From Leptolinea sp. UBA5203 (lineage in GTDB: Bacteria; Chloroflexota; Anaerolineae; Anaerolineales; Anaerolineaceae): a stretch of 64,000 bases of DNA. The translations under genes and the position numbers were made by a program. The stretch covers positions 248,001 to 312,000 of the forward strand of contig DHVR01000061.1 in NCBI GenBank assembly GCA_002412765.1, read 5' to 3'. The notes beneath the pieces are model-generated. The model made no database searches. It was given only the letters and a program-made list of their open reading frames with translations, and had not been told where the DNA came from. Positions 56,736-64,000 of the stretch are shown here, piece by piece. Numbering within the stretch: position 1 is the first letter of the stretch; each line of letters opens with the position of its first letter.

Positions 56736-58496
56736 ATGAATGCAGGACAAGCGTCTGCGGAATTTTCGATTGATAAAGCAATAAAAACCCAGCGTACGGG
56801 ACCTGTGCGCTGGATTTTCTCGCATACCATCGGTCATTGGGCTTTGATCCTCATTGCGTTGGTTGGATCTGTCGGGAATGCCATTCTAGCCGCCGTCCTG
56901 CCCATGATTATCGGAAAAGTTTACACATTGATGCAAAGCGGACAAAGGGATAACCTTTTCATGAATCTGGTGATCTGGTTATTGGTCTCGCAGATCATTC
57001 GAGTCATCTTGATGTTTGGCCGTAACTTTAGCTTCGAGGTTTTGGCGCAACGCGTGGAAAAATCAATCCGGGAGGAGTTGTATATCAATCTGCTGGGAAA
57101 AAGTATGACATTTCACAGCTCACACCCGGTTGGGGATATCATGGCCCGGGCTACCAATGATGTACGCGAGATAAATTTGCTTTTCAGTCCCGGTTTGACG
57201 CTTGTGCTGGGTTCTTTGAACTTTTTGATTGTTCCCTTGTTTGTAGCCCCAACGTACCATCCCCAATTGATTCTTACGCCGCTTATTTTCGTTGTCTTTT
57301 ATTTCATCGCTCTGGCTCATTATCTGAAAACGCTGCGTCCGGTCACAGAAGACGTGCGGGAAAGATTTGGGCTATTAAATACCCAGCTTTCTGAAACACT
57401 GGACGGCATCGAGACGGTCAAAGCAGCTGTGCAGGAATCGTATGAATATGACCGGTTTGCCGAAACCGCCCAAAAATATCGCAACGCCATTGTGCTTCAG
57501 GGCCGATTGGAAGCCAGATTTATTCCGATGCTGTTATTGGGCATCGCCCTGGCTCTGGGTTTGGGGCACGCCTTACTGCTCTATATGCAGGGTGCAATCA
57601 CAATGGGGGATGTGGTTGCTTACTTCGGTATTTTGATGATGCTTGATTTCCCAACTTTTATTTCCTTATTTGCTTATTCGCAAATTTCATTGGGTATTGC
57701 AGGTGCCAGGCGTATTTTGGACTTAATGAACCAGGAAACCACTCTGGATCAAAATATTCAAGGCTATGCAAAACCTATGCTGGGCAGCATCGCTTTCAAA
57801 CAGGTCAATTTTGCCTATCAGAATGGCGGCCCAATCCTTCAGAATATCCATTTTGAGCTAAACCCTGGAGAAACTCTGGCGGTTGTCGGGCAAACCGGCT
57901 CAGGTAAATCCTCGCTGGCCAAATTGATCAACCGCACCTATGATGTGGATTCCGGCACGGTGTTGGTGGATGGGGTGAGCGTGAAGGATTGGAAGTTGGA
58001 AAATTTACGCGCAGGCATTTCCATCATCGAACAGGATATCTTCTTATTCTCACGGTCCATTGAAGAGAATATTGCCTTTGGTAATCAGGCTGCCACCCAT
58101 GAGATGGTGGTGGATGCAGCAAAAGCGGCTCAAGCGCATGAATTCATCCTCTCCTTCCCGGAAGCATATCAAACAGTGCTTGGCGAACGAGGGGTGACTT
58201 TATCCGGCGGGCAGCGGCAACGCTTGGCGCTGGCTCGGGCCTTCCTGACCAATCCACGCATTCTAATTTTGGATGACTCCACCAGCGCGATTGACAGCGA
58301 CACGGAGGATAAAATCCAGAAAGCTATCTTTAAGGCTGCCGAAGGGCGTACCACCCTGATTATTACCCATCGATTATCGCAGATTCGCTGGGCGGACAAG
58401 ATATTAGTATTGCAGCAGGGAAAAATTAAGGCCTATGGGGATCATGATACGTTAATGAAAACCTCAACCACGTATCGCGATCTTTTTCATGAATAG
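56736..58496 (+). CDS. ABC exporter half-transporter, subunit 1 (degenerate catalytic site)
   Basis: A 586-residue TMD-NBD protein. Six TM helices (about 30-310) precede the NBD: Walker A VVGQTGSGKSS near 384, Q-loop EQDIFLFSRSIEENI, canonical signature LSGGQRQRLALARA near 490, Walker B ILILDDSTSAID with Asp in place of the catalytic Glu, and a switch His in ITHRLSQ. The start is ATG at 56736 with AAAGG 8 nt upstream; the frame extends into tex. With the next gene it makes an asymmetric heterodimer of the LmrCD/TM287-288 type. Substrate unknown. Confidence 0.92.
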   Translation: MNAGQASAEFSIDKAIKTQRTGPVRWIFSHTIGHWALILIALVGSVGNAILAAVLPMIIGKVYTLMQSGQRDNLFMNLVIWLLVSQIIRVILMFGRNFSFEVLAQRVEKSIREELYINLLGKSMTFHSSHPVGDIMARATNDVREINLLFSPGLTLVLGSLNFLIVPLFVAPTYHPQLILTPLIFVVFYFIALAHYLKTLRPVTEDVRERFGLLNTQLSETLDGIETVKAAVQESYEYDRFAETAQKYRNAIVLQGRLEARFIPMLLLGIALALGLGHALLLYMQGAITMGDVVAYFGILMMLDFPTFISLFAYSQISLGIAGARRILDLMNQETTLDQNIQGYAKPMLGSIAFKQVNFAYQNGGPILQNIHFELNPGETLAVVGQTGSGKSSLAKLINRTYDVDSGTVLVDGVSVKDWKLENLRAGISIIEQDIFLFSRSIEENIAFGNQAATHEMVVDAAKAAQAHEFILSFPEAYQTVLGERGVTLSGGQRQRLALARAFLTNPRILILDDSTSAIDSDTEDKIQKAIFKAAEGRTTLIITHRLSQIRWADKILVLQQGKIKAYGDHDTLMKTSTTYRDLFHE

Positions 58497-58508
58497 GGAG
58501 CAGGCAGA

Positions 58509-60329
58509 ATGTCGGTATTTGATGGATTAGACGCGGAAGATTATGACCGAAGTTACTCAGATCGTGCGTTATTGCGCCGTATCCTGAGTTATTTTAAACC
58601 CCATATAAAATTATTGATATTAGTCTCATGCCTGGTTCTGCTAACCTCCATAGCCGGGGCGGTGCAACCGTTGGTTGTCTCAAAATCCATTGAGTACCTG
58701 GGGACGAAGATCAATTATTCATTAATAGGCTTAATGGTTGGCGGAATTCTCCTGCTAAATGGTTTGAATTGGCTGGCCAATCTTTTTCGACGGCAATATA
58801 TGGTTCAGGTGATTGCAGATGTGGCCATTAAATTGGCGAAAGATGCCTTTCGAGCAGCCACCACCCATGATTTATCCTTTTATGACGAAATCTCGTCCGG
58901 TCGGGTGCAATCCAGAATCTCTTCCGATACGCGGGATTTTGGCAACCTCATCGGACTCTCCACCGACCTGATCTCTCAGATTTTTGAATCGGTTTTTTTG
59001 GCAGTGATCTTACTGCGCATCAATCTCTATCTATCCCTGATTGTTTTTTCTGTCGTCCCCATTGTTTTTCTGTATACCTTTATTTATCGGAAAATTGCGC
59101 GCACGGTGACCCGTGCAGGGATGCAGGCTATGGCGGAAGTCAATACCACCATTAAGGAAACCATCAGCGGTATTTTGGTGGCAAAGAATTTCCGGCAAGA
59201 AAAGAGCGTATATCAGATCTTTCAGAAAGCCAATCAGCTATCCTATCGGGTTAATATCAAGAGAGGATTTGTCCTTTCTTTTGTTTTTCCGATATTAAAC
59301 CTGATTTCTTCGTTTGTGATTACAGCTCTGGTGTATTTTGGCAGTCTGACCGTTGAGCAGGGCATTGTTACCGCTGCTTCCTGGTACCTTTTCACCCTCA
59401 GTTTGGATCGCTTCCTGTATCCGATTATGAGCCTCTCCTCCTTCACGACTCAGATACAAACCGGTCTGGCCGCATCCGAACGGGTCTTTGCCTTGATTGA
59501 TGCCGAATCCAGTGTCAAACAGATCGATGACATAAAAGTTGGCAGACTCAATGGCGAGATCGAATTTAAGCAAGTATGTATCCGTTATCGCACGGGGGAA
59601 CCTGTGGTTGATAATTTGACCCTGACCATTCCGGCTGGGGAAAGTGTAGCATTTGTGGGGCATACCGGTGCTGGAAAAACGACCATCGCCCGAATGATCG
59701 CCCGTTTCTATGAGTTTCAATCCGGAAGCATACTGATTGACGGCACGGATATTCGTCGCTTTGATTTGAACTCATATCGTAATAATTTAGGCATCGTCAC
59801 GCAGGTGCCATTCTTGTTTTCTGGAACCATCTTGGAAAACATCCGCTATGCCTGCCCGGATACACCCCTGGCAGAAATACAAAGCATGGCTAAGAGTATC
59901 GGTGATGGGGAATGGATGGATTCCCTGAGTAATGGATTTGATACTCAGGTGGGTGAACGCGGAAATTTGCTTTCCATGGGGCAAAAACAACTGGTGGCCT
60001 TGATGCGGGTTTTGATTCAGAAACCATCGATCTTTATCCTCGACGAAGCCACGGCCAGTATTGATCCTTTTACCGAGCGCCAAATTCAAAAAGCTTTGGA
60101 TATCATACTTTCCAAGACTACTAGTATCCTGATTGCCCATCGCTTATCCACTATCAAGTCAGCCGATCGAATTGTGGTACTGGATTCAGGACATATCGTC
60201 GAATCGGGCAACCATGATCATCTGATGGCATTGAACGGGGTCTATTCCAACCTTTACCAGACCTATTTCCGGCATCAGAGCCTGGATTACGTCAATCAGG
60301 CGGTGCAATTCCGTTCGAGTGAGGGATAA
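58509..60329 (+). CDS. ABC exporter half-transporter, subunit 2 (active Walker B, altered signature)
   Basis: A 606-residue TMD-NBD protein. Six TM helices (about 35-325); NBD with Walker A VGHTGAGKTTIARM near 379, Q-loop TQVPFLFSGTILENI, altered signature LLSMGQKQLVALMR near 490, Walker B FILDEATASIDPF with the catalytic Glu, and switch His in IAHRLSTI. It begins 12 nt after subunit 1. The canonical ATP site should use this subunit's Walker motifs with subunit 1's LSGGQ; the other site is degenerate on both sides. Confidence 0.92.
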   Translation: MSVFDGLDAEDYDRSYSDRALLRRILSYFKPHIKLLILVSCLVLLTSIAGAVQPLVVSKSIEYLGTKINYSLIGLMVGGILLLNGLNWLANLFRRQYMVQVIADVAIKLAKDAFRAATTHDLSFYDEISSGRVQSRISSDTRDFGNLIGLSTDLISQIFESVFLAVILLRINLYLSLIVFSVVPIVFLYTFIYRKIARTVTRAGMQAMAEVNTTIKETISGILVAKNFRQEKSVYQIFQKANQLSYRVNIKRGFVLSFVFPILNLISSFVITALVYFGSLTVEQGIVTAASWYLFTLSLDRFLYPIMSLSSFTTQIQTGLAASERVFALIDAESSVKQIDDIKVGRLNGEIEFKQVCIRYRTGEPVVDNLTLTIPAGESVAFVGHTGAGKTTIARMIARFYEFQSGSILIDGTDIRRFDLNSYRNNLGIVTQVPFLFSGTILENIRYACPDTPLAEIQSMAKSIGDGEWMDSLSNGFDTQVGERGNLLSMGQKQLVALMRVLIQKPSIFILDEATASIDPFTERQIQKALDIILSKTTSILIAHRLSTIKSADRIVVLDSGHIVESGNHDHLMALNGVYSNLYQTYFRHQSLDYVNQAVQFRSSEG

Positions 60330-60333
60330 ATCC

Positions 60334-60978
60334 ATGAGCGGGGAGTCCTATTATTTACCTGCTGCGGAAACCAGCGTGGAAATTATCATCAAGAATTCCC
60401 ATTTTATCAGCTCATGTGCATCGGTTTCATCCGTGGAAGAGGCTAAAGAATATATCCATAAAATTAAACAAGCACACCCTACGGCGTCTCATCATGTGCC
60501 AGCTTATATCATTGGCCATGGCTCCAGTACGATATCGCATTGCAGCGATAATGGGGAGCCTTCCGGGACGGCCGGCAAACCCACGCTGGCGGTTTTGCAG
60601 GGCAGCGGGTTGGGAGACGTCATCCTGGTGACGGTACGCTATTTCGGGGGAACAAAGTTGGGAACAGGCGGTCTGGTGCGCGCTTATACCGAAAGCGCTC
60701 AGGAAGTGTTGAAACTTGTCAGGCGGGCGATCAAGATAGCCACCTATACCATTCTGGTGGAGCTGCCGTATCCTTTATTGGAGTTGTGTCGCCGGCTGGT
60801 GGATCAAACCCAGGGAAAAATCGAGAAGGAAGAGTTCAGCGACTCGGTTCTATTAACCTGTATCTTCCCCATCTCGGCCTATGAGGCTTTTGTGGCGCAG
60901 CTTAGGGAACTCTCCAATGGACGCATTGAACCTTTGATCATGGAAACTAATCCGGATACCATCTATCCCGTTGATTAA
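60334..60978 (+). CDS. YigZ/IMPACT family protein
   Basis: A 214-residue protein of the YigZ (UPF0029/IMPACT) family: the core SHFISSCASVSSVEEAKEYI near residue 20-40, SHHVPAYIIGHGSSTISHCSDNGEPSGTAGKP across 56-90 (seen as HHVPAYIIG and SDNGEPSGTAGKP), RYFGGTKLGTGGLVRAYTES near 105-125, and a C-terminal DUF1949-like ferredoxin-fold domain. Role in bacteria is poorly known. The ATG at 60334 with GAGGG 8 nt upstream is preferred over the GTG at 60319. It overlaps no neighbour once trimmed; its stop abuts the stop of the convergent gene. Confidence 0.88.
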   Translation: MSGESYYLPAAETSVEIIIKNSHFISSCASVSSVEEAKEYIHKIKQAHPTASHHVPAYIIGHGSSTISHCSDNGEPSGTAGKPTLAVLQGSGLGDVILVTVRYFGGTKLGTGGLVRAYTESAQEVLKLVRRAIKIATYTILVELPYPLLELCRRLVDQTQGKIEKEEFSDSVLLTCIFPISAYEAFVAQLRELSNGRIEPLIMETNPDTIYPVD

Positions 60979-62064
60979 TTAAAGAGCTGCCAATATCCAT
61001 TCCGAGATTTGATCAGCCCCATTGACGGTCGCACTGTGAGTGATAGGCGATTCCAGTAGGACATCAATTTTCTCCGACCATTTGCCTGACAAAAATTCAT
61101 TAAGTTTAATCTCGGTTCCACCCATTTTATCTTTTAAATATGCTGCCAGAAATTTGGATTCGGGAAAATCCGGTCGGGGGATGTAGCCCATGGGGATTCT
61201 GGCGTGATACACCTCGGCTATGGTGCTATAGCCTACTTTGGCTATCACGGCGTCCGAGGCAGTGACCAGATTCGGATGATAAAAATCCGAATGATGTGGC
61301 AGGAAGATGGTATTTTTTTCGCGGTTTAATTCGGATCCTATACCAGGGACAATAAACGTGACCCCTTTTTTTTCCAAACTGGAAACATTAATCTGTATTT
61401 GATCCGGGATGCCTCCCATGGACAAGAGAACTACTTTTTCCGTGGAGGCGATGCCGAGCTGTTTCCGGGTGACAGCCGGTGCCTGGGTGGGCGTACGGGT
61501 GATCGGTTTAGCGATGCGGTTGACGGAACGAGGGTACTGGCAAAAGGGTTCGGTTAGATAATGTTGGGTGGCGCTGAAGATGGTCTCGCGGACCGCATCG
61601 GCATAGGGTTTGAAGGCGGGATATTCGGGAAGATAAGCATCATAAATCCAGTCCCAGGTGAAATTTTCAACCAGGAAAACGGGTAGTTTGGCGAGATTGG
61701 CAACGCTAATGCCCAATGCAGCCACATCCGTTAAGACGGCTTTGATATTCATGCCTCGGAATTCTTTACGAATGGATTCCACGAATTGCGTATAGCCACT
61801 ATAGAATTGTGTAAGTTGAACAAGCGTCGCCGGAAAATCAATTTCAAAAGGCGAGGTTTGAATAAGTCCCACATCCGTGATCATCGAGTGAAGGGTGAAG
61901 GTTTCATTCAAGGATTCATAAAAGAACCAATCCGGGACGGAGGTATAAATGTGAAAGTGAATCTCCGGTCTGCTGCGTTGGATGGCCTGCATGACGGCAC
62001 AAGCCCTTGAGGCATGGCCGAAACCATGGGGCGTGATGAAATATGCCAGTTCAACTTTATTCAT
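60979..62064 (-). CDS. Glycosyltransferase-like protein (GT-B, MurG-related fold)
   Basis: A 361-residue soluble protein beginning MNKVELAYFITPHGFGHASR, an N-terminal motif of GT-B glycosyltransferases with a glycine-rich loop that contacts the acceptor. The C-terminal half has VVLLSMGGIPDQI near 215 and SDAVIAKVGYSTIAEVYHARIPM split near 270-292 (SDAVIAKVGYST, IAEVYHARIPM), the donor-binding region. Acceptor and donor are unknown. The start overlaps the stop of the upstream metallopeptidase by 8 nt. Confidence 0.82.
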   Translation of the reverse strand: MNKVELAYFITPHGFGHASRACAVMQAIQRSRPEIHFHIYTSVPDWFFYESLNETFTLHSMITDVGLIQTSPFEIDFPATLVQLTQFYSGYTQFVESIRKEFRGMNIKAVLTDVAALGISVANLAKLPVFLVENFTWDWIYDAYLPEYPAFKPYADAVRETIFSATQHYLTEPFCQYPRSVNRIAKPITRTPTQAPAVTRKQLGIASTEKVVLLSMGGIPDQIQINVSSLEKKGVTFIVPGIGSELNREKNTIFLPHHSDFYHPNLVTASDAVIAKVGYSTIAEVYHARIPMGYIPRPDFPESKFLAAYLKDKMGGTEIKLNEFLSGKWSEKIDVLLESPITHSATVNGADQISEWILAAL

Positions 62065-63184
62065 TGGCTGGTTGGACCCATTGTTCTGCCATGGCAATTC
62101 TCTTTTTCAAAGATGGGTGGGAATGCATGAAGAACTCAATCCAGGGATCTGGATCCAGCTCGGCAAGGTTTTGATCCGTCAATTTTCGCAAAGCGCTGGC
62201 AAAGGCCGCCGGTTTTTCCGCAAGCTGAAGCGCGAATGCATCCGCTCTTTTTTCGAGGATACGCGAAAATAAATTTTGTGCCGGAAATACCAATAGGCTG
62301 ACCAGACCGAAAATGATTTCAAGCCAGGGTAAATTGGCGATATCCGCAATGGAGGAAAAATGAAAGAGTTCTATACCCCAAACCAGTCCTAAAGAAGCGA
62401 GGAAAAAACTGGCAAAGATCAATAAGGAATTCACCAGGATGGAAAGCGGAATATCTTTATGGACATGGTGGGCAAGTTCATGTGCCAGAACTGTTTCGAT
62501 TTCCTCGTCGGTAAAATTTGTCAGCATGGTATCACTGAGCACAATTCTTTTCGATTTGGAAAGACCCATCAGGGCGGCGTTGGCAGTTTTTGAACGCCGG
62601 CTCTGATCAAATTGGTATACCCCAGAGATGTGGGTTTGCGCCTTTTCTGCCAGCGCAGATAATTTATTCGAGAGGGATTCGTATTCGGTCCCTAATGGAA
62701 TGAATTTATTGAATATAGGCGCAATTAAAACCGGATATAGACGGGCAAACAATACACTTAAAAAAACCATAAACGAGGCAGCCCATATCCACCAGGTGCG
62801 GGGTTGGGTGGATAAGAACCAATAGATCGCCATCAAGACTGGGATGCCGAGAATCCCTGAAATCAGCGTCCCTTTGACTTGATCCAGGAGCCAACTAGCC
62901 AGCGTCTCGTTAGAGACCTCGAATCGTTTGGGGAGGAGGAAGTCACCGTACCAGGTTAAGGGAAACAATATAATAATGCTCGATAATCCATACAGAACGA
63001 TGAAAATGGCATTAATGACCAGAATTGGAAGGCCGAACGTGAAAAGCTGGTCGCGGATGAATATAGAGAACCCAGTGATCACCCAAAGAATAGCCCACAG
63101 GCCATGCAGACTAAAATCATAGAAAAAAACCAAACGTTTCTGTTTGGCAAATATTTTGGCTTGGTTTTGTCGATCCTGCTCCAT
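62057..63184 (-). CDS. M48-family (Ste24-like) membrane metallopeptidase
   Basis: A 375-residue membrane protease. About five to seven TM helices: an N-terminal M48_N-like region (about 30-195), then the zinc motif HELAHHVHKD near 236 with a downstream Glu-bearing helix (EKRADAFALQLAEKP near 310), and two more TM helices between. Family members cleave membrane proteins or prenylated peptides; bacterial ones help quality control. The ATG at 63184 is preferred because AAGGA abuts the upstream ATG at 63193 but is 9 nt from this one. Confidence 0.9.
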   Translation of the reverse strand: MEQDRQNQAKIFAKQKRLVFFYDFSLHGLWAILWVITGFSIFIRDQLFTFGLPILVINAIFIVLYGLSSIIILFPLTWYGDFLLPKRFEVSNETLASWLLDQVKGTLISGILGIPVLMAIYWFLSTQPRTWWIWAASFMVFLSVLFARLYPVLIAPIFNKFIPLGTEYESLSNKLSALAEKAQTHISGVYQFDQSRRSKTANAALMGLSKSKRIVLSDTMLTNFTDEEIETVLAHELAHHVHKDIPLSILVNSLLIFASFFLASLGLVWGIELFHFSSIADIANLPWLEIIFGLVSLLVFPAQNLFSRILEKRADAFALQLAEKPAAFASALRKLTDQNLAELDPDPWIEFFMHSHPSLKKRIAMAEQWVQPANE

Positions 63185-63240
63185 GACATGCATTCCTTTT
63201 TTATAATGTCATTTTATATTATACAGGGGTTCTGAAAATG

Positions 63241-63270
63241 AAAACAAAACCCGCCTTGGGTAAGGCGGGC
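63241..63270 (-). terminator. Terminator after the small membrane protein gene
   Basis: On the minus strand CCCGCCTT, loop ACCC, AAGGCGGG, followed by TTTTGTTTT. Perfect 8-bp GC-rich stem. Confidence 0.88.
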
Positions 63271-63296
63271 TTGAGGAAAAAGCGATTGTTTGGAGC

Positions 63297-63518
63297 TTAG
63301 AAAATACTGCGAACCATTAACATAAAGCCGAAAAGCATCAGAGGAATACCCACCGGGGCGGCCACCACCAGGATGGTTAGAATCAGGCCAACGATCAAAA
63401 AGACCAGACCAATGATGACACCGACCAAACGTCCGGTCATATTAAGAATAAAGGCCAATAAATCCCAAATCAATTTGAAAGGCCAGAGAAACCAGGGAAC
63501 AGAATTTTTCTTTTCCAT
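63297..63518 (-). CDS. Small two-helix membrane protein
   Basis: A 73-residue protein with two long hydrophobic helices (about residues 11-42 and 45-70) joined by a short loop with prolines (VVAAPVGIPLML). No recognised family. AGGA lies 8 nt before the ATG at 63518; an earlier ATG at 63536 is possible. It is followed by its own terminator, which supports a real single-gene unit. Confidence 0.68.
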   Translation of the reverse strand: MEKKNSVPWFLWPFKLIWDLLAFILNMTGRLVGVIIGLVFLIVGLILTILVVAAPVGIPLMLFGFMLMVRSIF

Positions 63519-63613
63519 TTGCAGTATCCTTTCCATTTACGGAATAGAGTTTATTTTTCTTTTACACTATCATATACGAAGATTGCATGATTTGGTTGCG
63601 AAATAGATGTAAT

Positions 63614-63631
63614 AGAATTACAAGTAATTCT
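63614..63631. promoter_or_regulatory. Inverted repeat upstream of the small membrane protein gene
   Basis: AGAATTAC (63614-63621), 2-nt centre AA, GTAATTCT (63624-63631). A perfect 8-bp-arm inverted repeat, about 96 nt before the start at 63518. It could bind a dimeric regulator. Motif only. Confidence 0.35.
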
Positions 63632-63660
63632 CTAATAATTCATAAAGCACCGCTTGTGGA

Positions 63661-63688
63661 ATAAAAAAGCCGGCTACGAATAGCCGGC
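63661..63688 (-). terminator. Terminator after the cyclophilin gene
   Basis: On the minus strand GCCGGCTA, loop TTCG, TAGCCGGC, then TTTTTT. Perfect stem with a stable tetraloop, 20 nt past the stop codon. Confidence 0.92.
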
Positions 63689-63708
63689 GGGTTGGAGCAA
63701 GAGTTAGT

Positions 63709-64000
63709 CTAGCTTTCGATGACGGTGACTTCTTCCATCACGTCCCCGGATTTGATTTGATTTACCACATCCATGCTGGTTGCTTTACCGAAAACGGTAT
63801 GGCGGCCATTCAAATGGGGTTGGGGGGAGTGGGTGATGAAAAATTGGCTGCCGTTGGTATTAGGGCCGGCATTGGCCATGGAGAGCACACCGGTTTCATG
63901 TTTGAGGGGATTGTCATAGACTTCATCCTCAAATTTGTATCCAGGGCCACCCATTCCTGTACCGGTAGGATCACCACCCTGAATCATGAAATCAGCAATG
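63709..64000 (-). CDS. Cyclophilin-type peptidyl-prolyl isomerase, 5' part cut by window edge
   Basis: About 97 C-terminal residues are visible, with the reading frame still open at the window edge (IADFMIQGGDPTGTG). Cyclophilin motifs: DFMIQGGDPTGTGMGG, then LSMANAGPNTNGSQFFIT (MANAGPNTNGSQFFI) with the active-site region, and HLNGRHTVFGKA. It catalyses proline isomerisation. The visible part ends with a normal C-terminal strand and stop codon. Confidence 0.92.
   Translation of the reverse strand, partial: IADFMIQGGDPTGTGMGGPGYKFEDEVYDNPLKHETGVLSMANAGPNTNGSQFFITHSPQPHLNGRHTVFGKATSMDVVNQIKSGDVMEEVTVIES

Noticed and set aside
1..64000. CRISPR arrays, insertion sequences, prophage or attachment sites
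   Set aside because: No regularly spaced repeats, transposase-like or phage-like genes, or long terminal inverted repeats were seen by eye.

Overview
The window is a stretch of bacterial chromosome, roughly mid-40s percent G+C by eye, with no mobile element, CRISPR array or rRNA. The gene content (NADH-linked multi-subunit hydrogenase, several GAF-domain sensor proteins with the same tail, a full mre/min/rodA block, frequent TTG starts) suggests an anaerobic, fermentative Chloroflexota of the Anaerolineae type. That placement is inference from gene content, not a phylogeny.

Bases 1-10,267 (minus strand) hold a hydrogenase locus. Read from the upstream end it has four regulatory or accessory genes (DRTGG protein, CBS-plus-ATPase protein, second DRTGG protein, PHP phosphoesterase). 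A sigma70-like promoter follows, then NuoE, a small HATPase, a thioredoxin-like protein, NuoF/HydB with a ferredoxin tail, a second NuoE, a second NuoF, a NuoG/HydA-like electron-input subunit, and the start of a [NiFe]-hydrogenase small subunit cut by the window edge. The set predicts a soluble NAD(P)-linked, perhaps electron-bifurcating, [NiFe] hydrogenase. All three thioredoxin-like ferredoxin domains outside the two NuoE proteins have lost most or all cluster-binding cysteines.

Bases 10,464-11,841 carry hisS followed directly by tRNA-His. Bases 11,874-28,895 (minus) form a dense, partly overlapping sensory operon: two stand-alone receivers, four membrane GAF proteins without a kinase domain, a ParA ATPase, a hybrid histidine kinase, a threonine-synthase-like PLP enzyme fused to a receiver domain, and an EamA-type transporter. 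This is the most unusual part of the window. I know of no described system with this composition.

Bases 29,182-38,554 hold tRNA-Gly, then mreB-mreC-mreD-PBP2-minC-minD-minE-rodA (cell shape and division-site selection), gltX and tRNA-Gln. Bases 38,652-45,653 (minus) hold a VKOR-like protein with a small Cys-rich acidic protein, relA/spoT, a HAD phosphatase, and a two-gene FAD/Fe-S amino-acid dehydrogenase-like pair. pfkA follows on the plus strand.

Bases 47,025-53,256 (minus) are a translation and protein-biogenesis group: tRNA-Leu, tig, clpP, HAD-IIA phosphatase, rlmN, ftsY and prfB, the last with a programmed +1 frameshift. Bases 53,356-60,978 (plus) hold an unrecognised gene, a DUF364 protein, tex, a heterodimeric ABC exporter and a YigZ-family protein. 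The end (minus) holds a glycosyltransferase-like protein, an M48 metallopeptidase, a small membrane protein and a partial cyclophilin.
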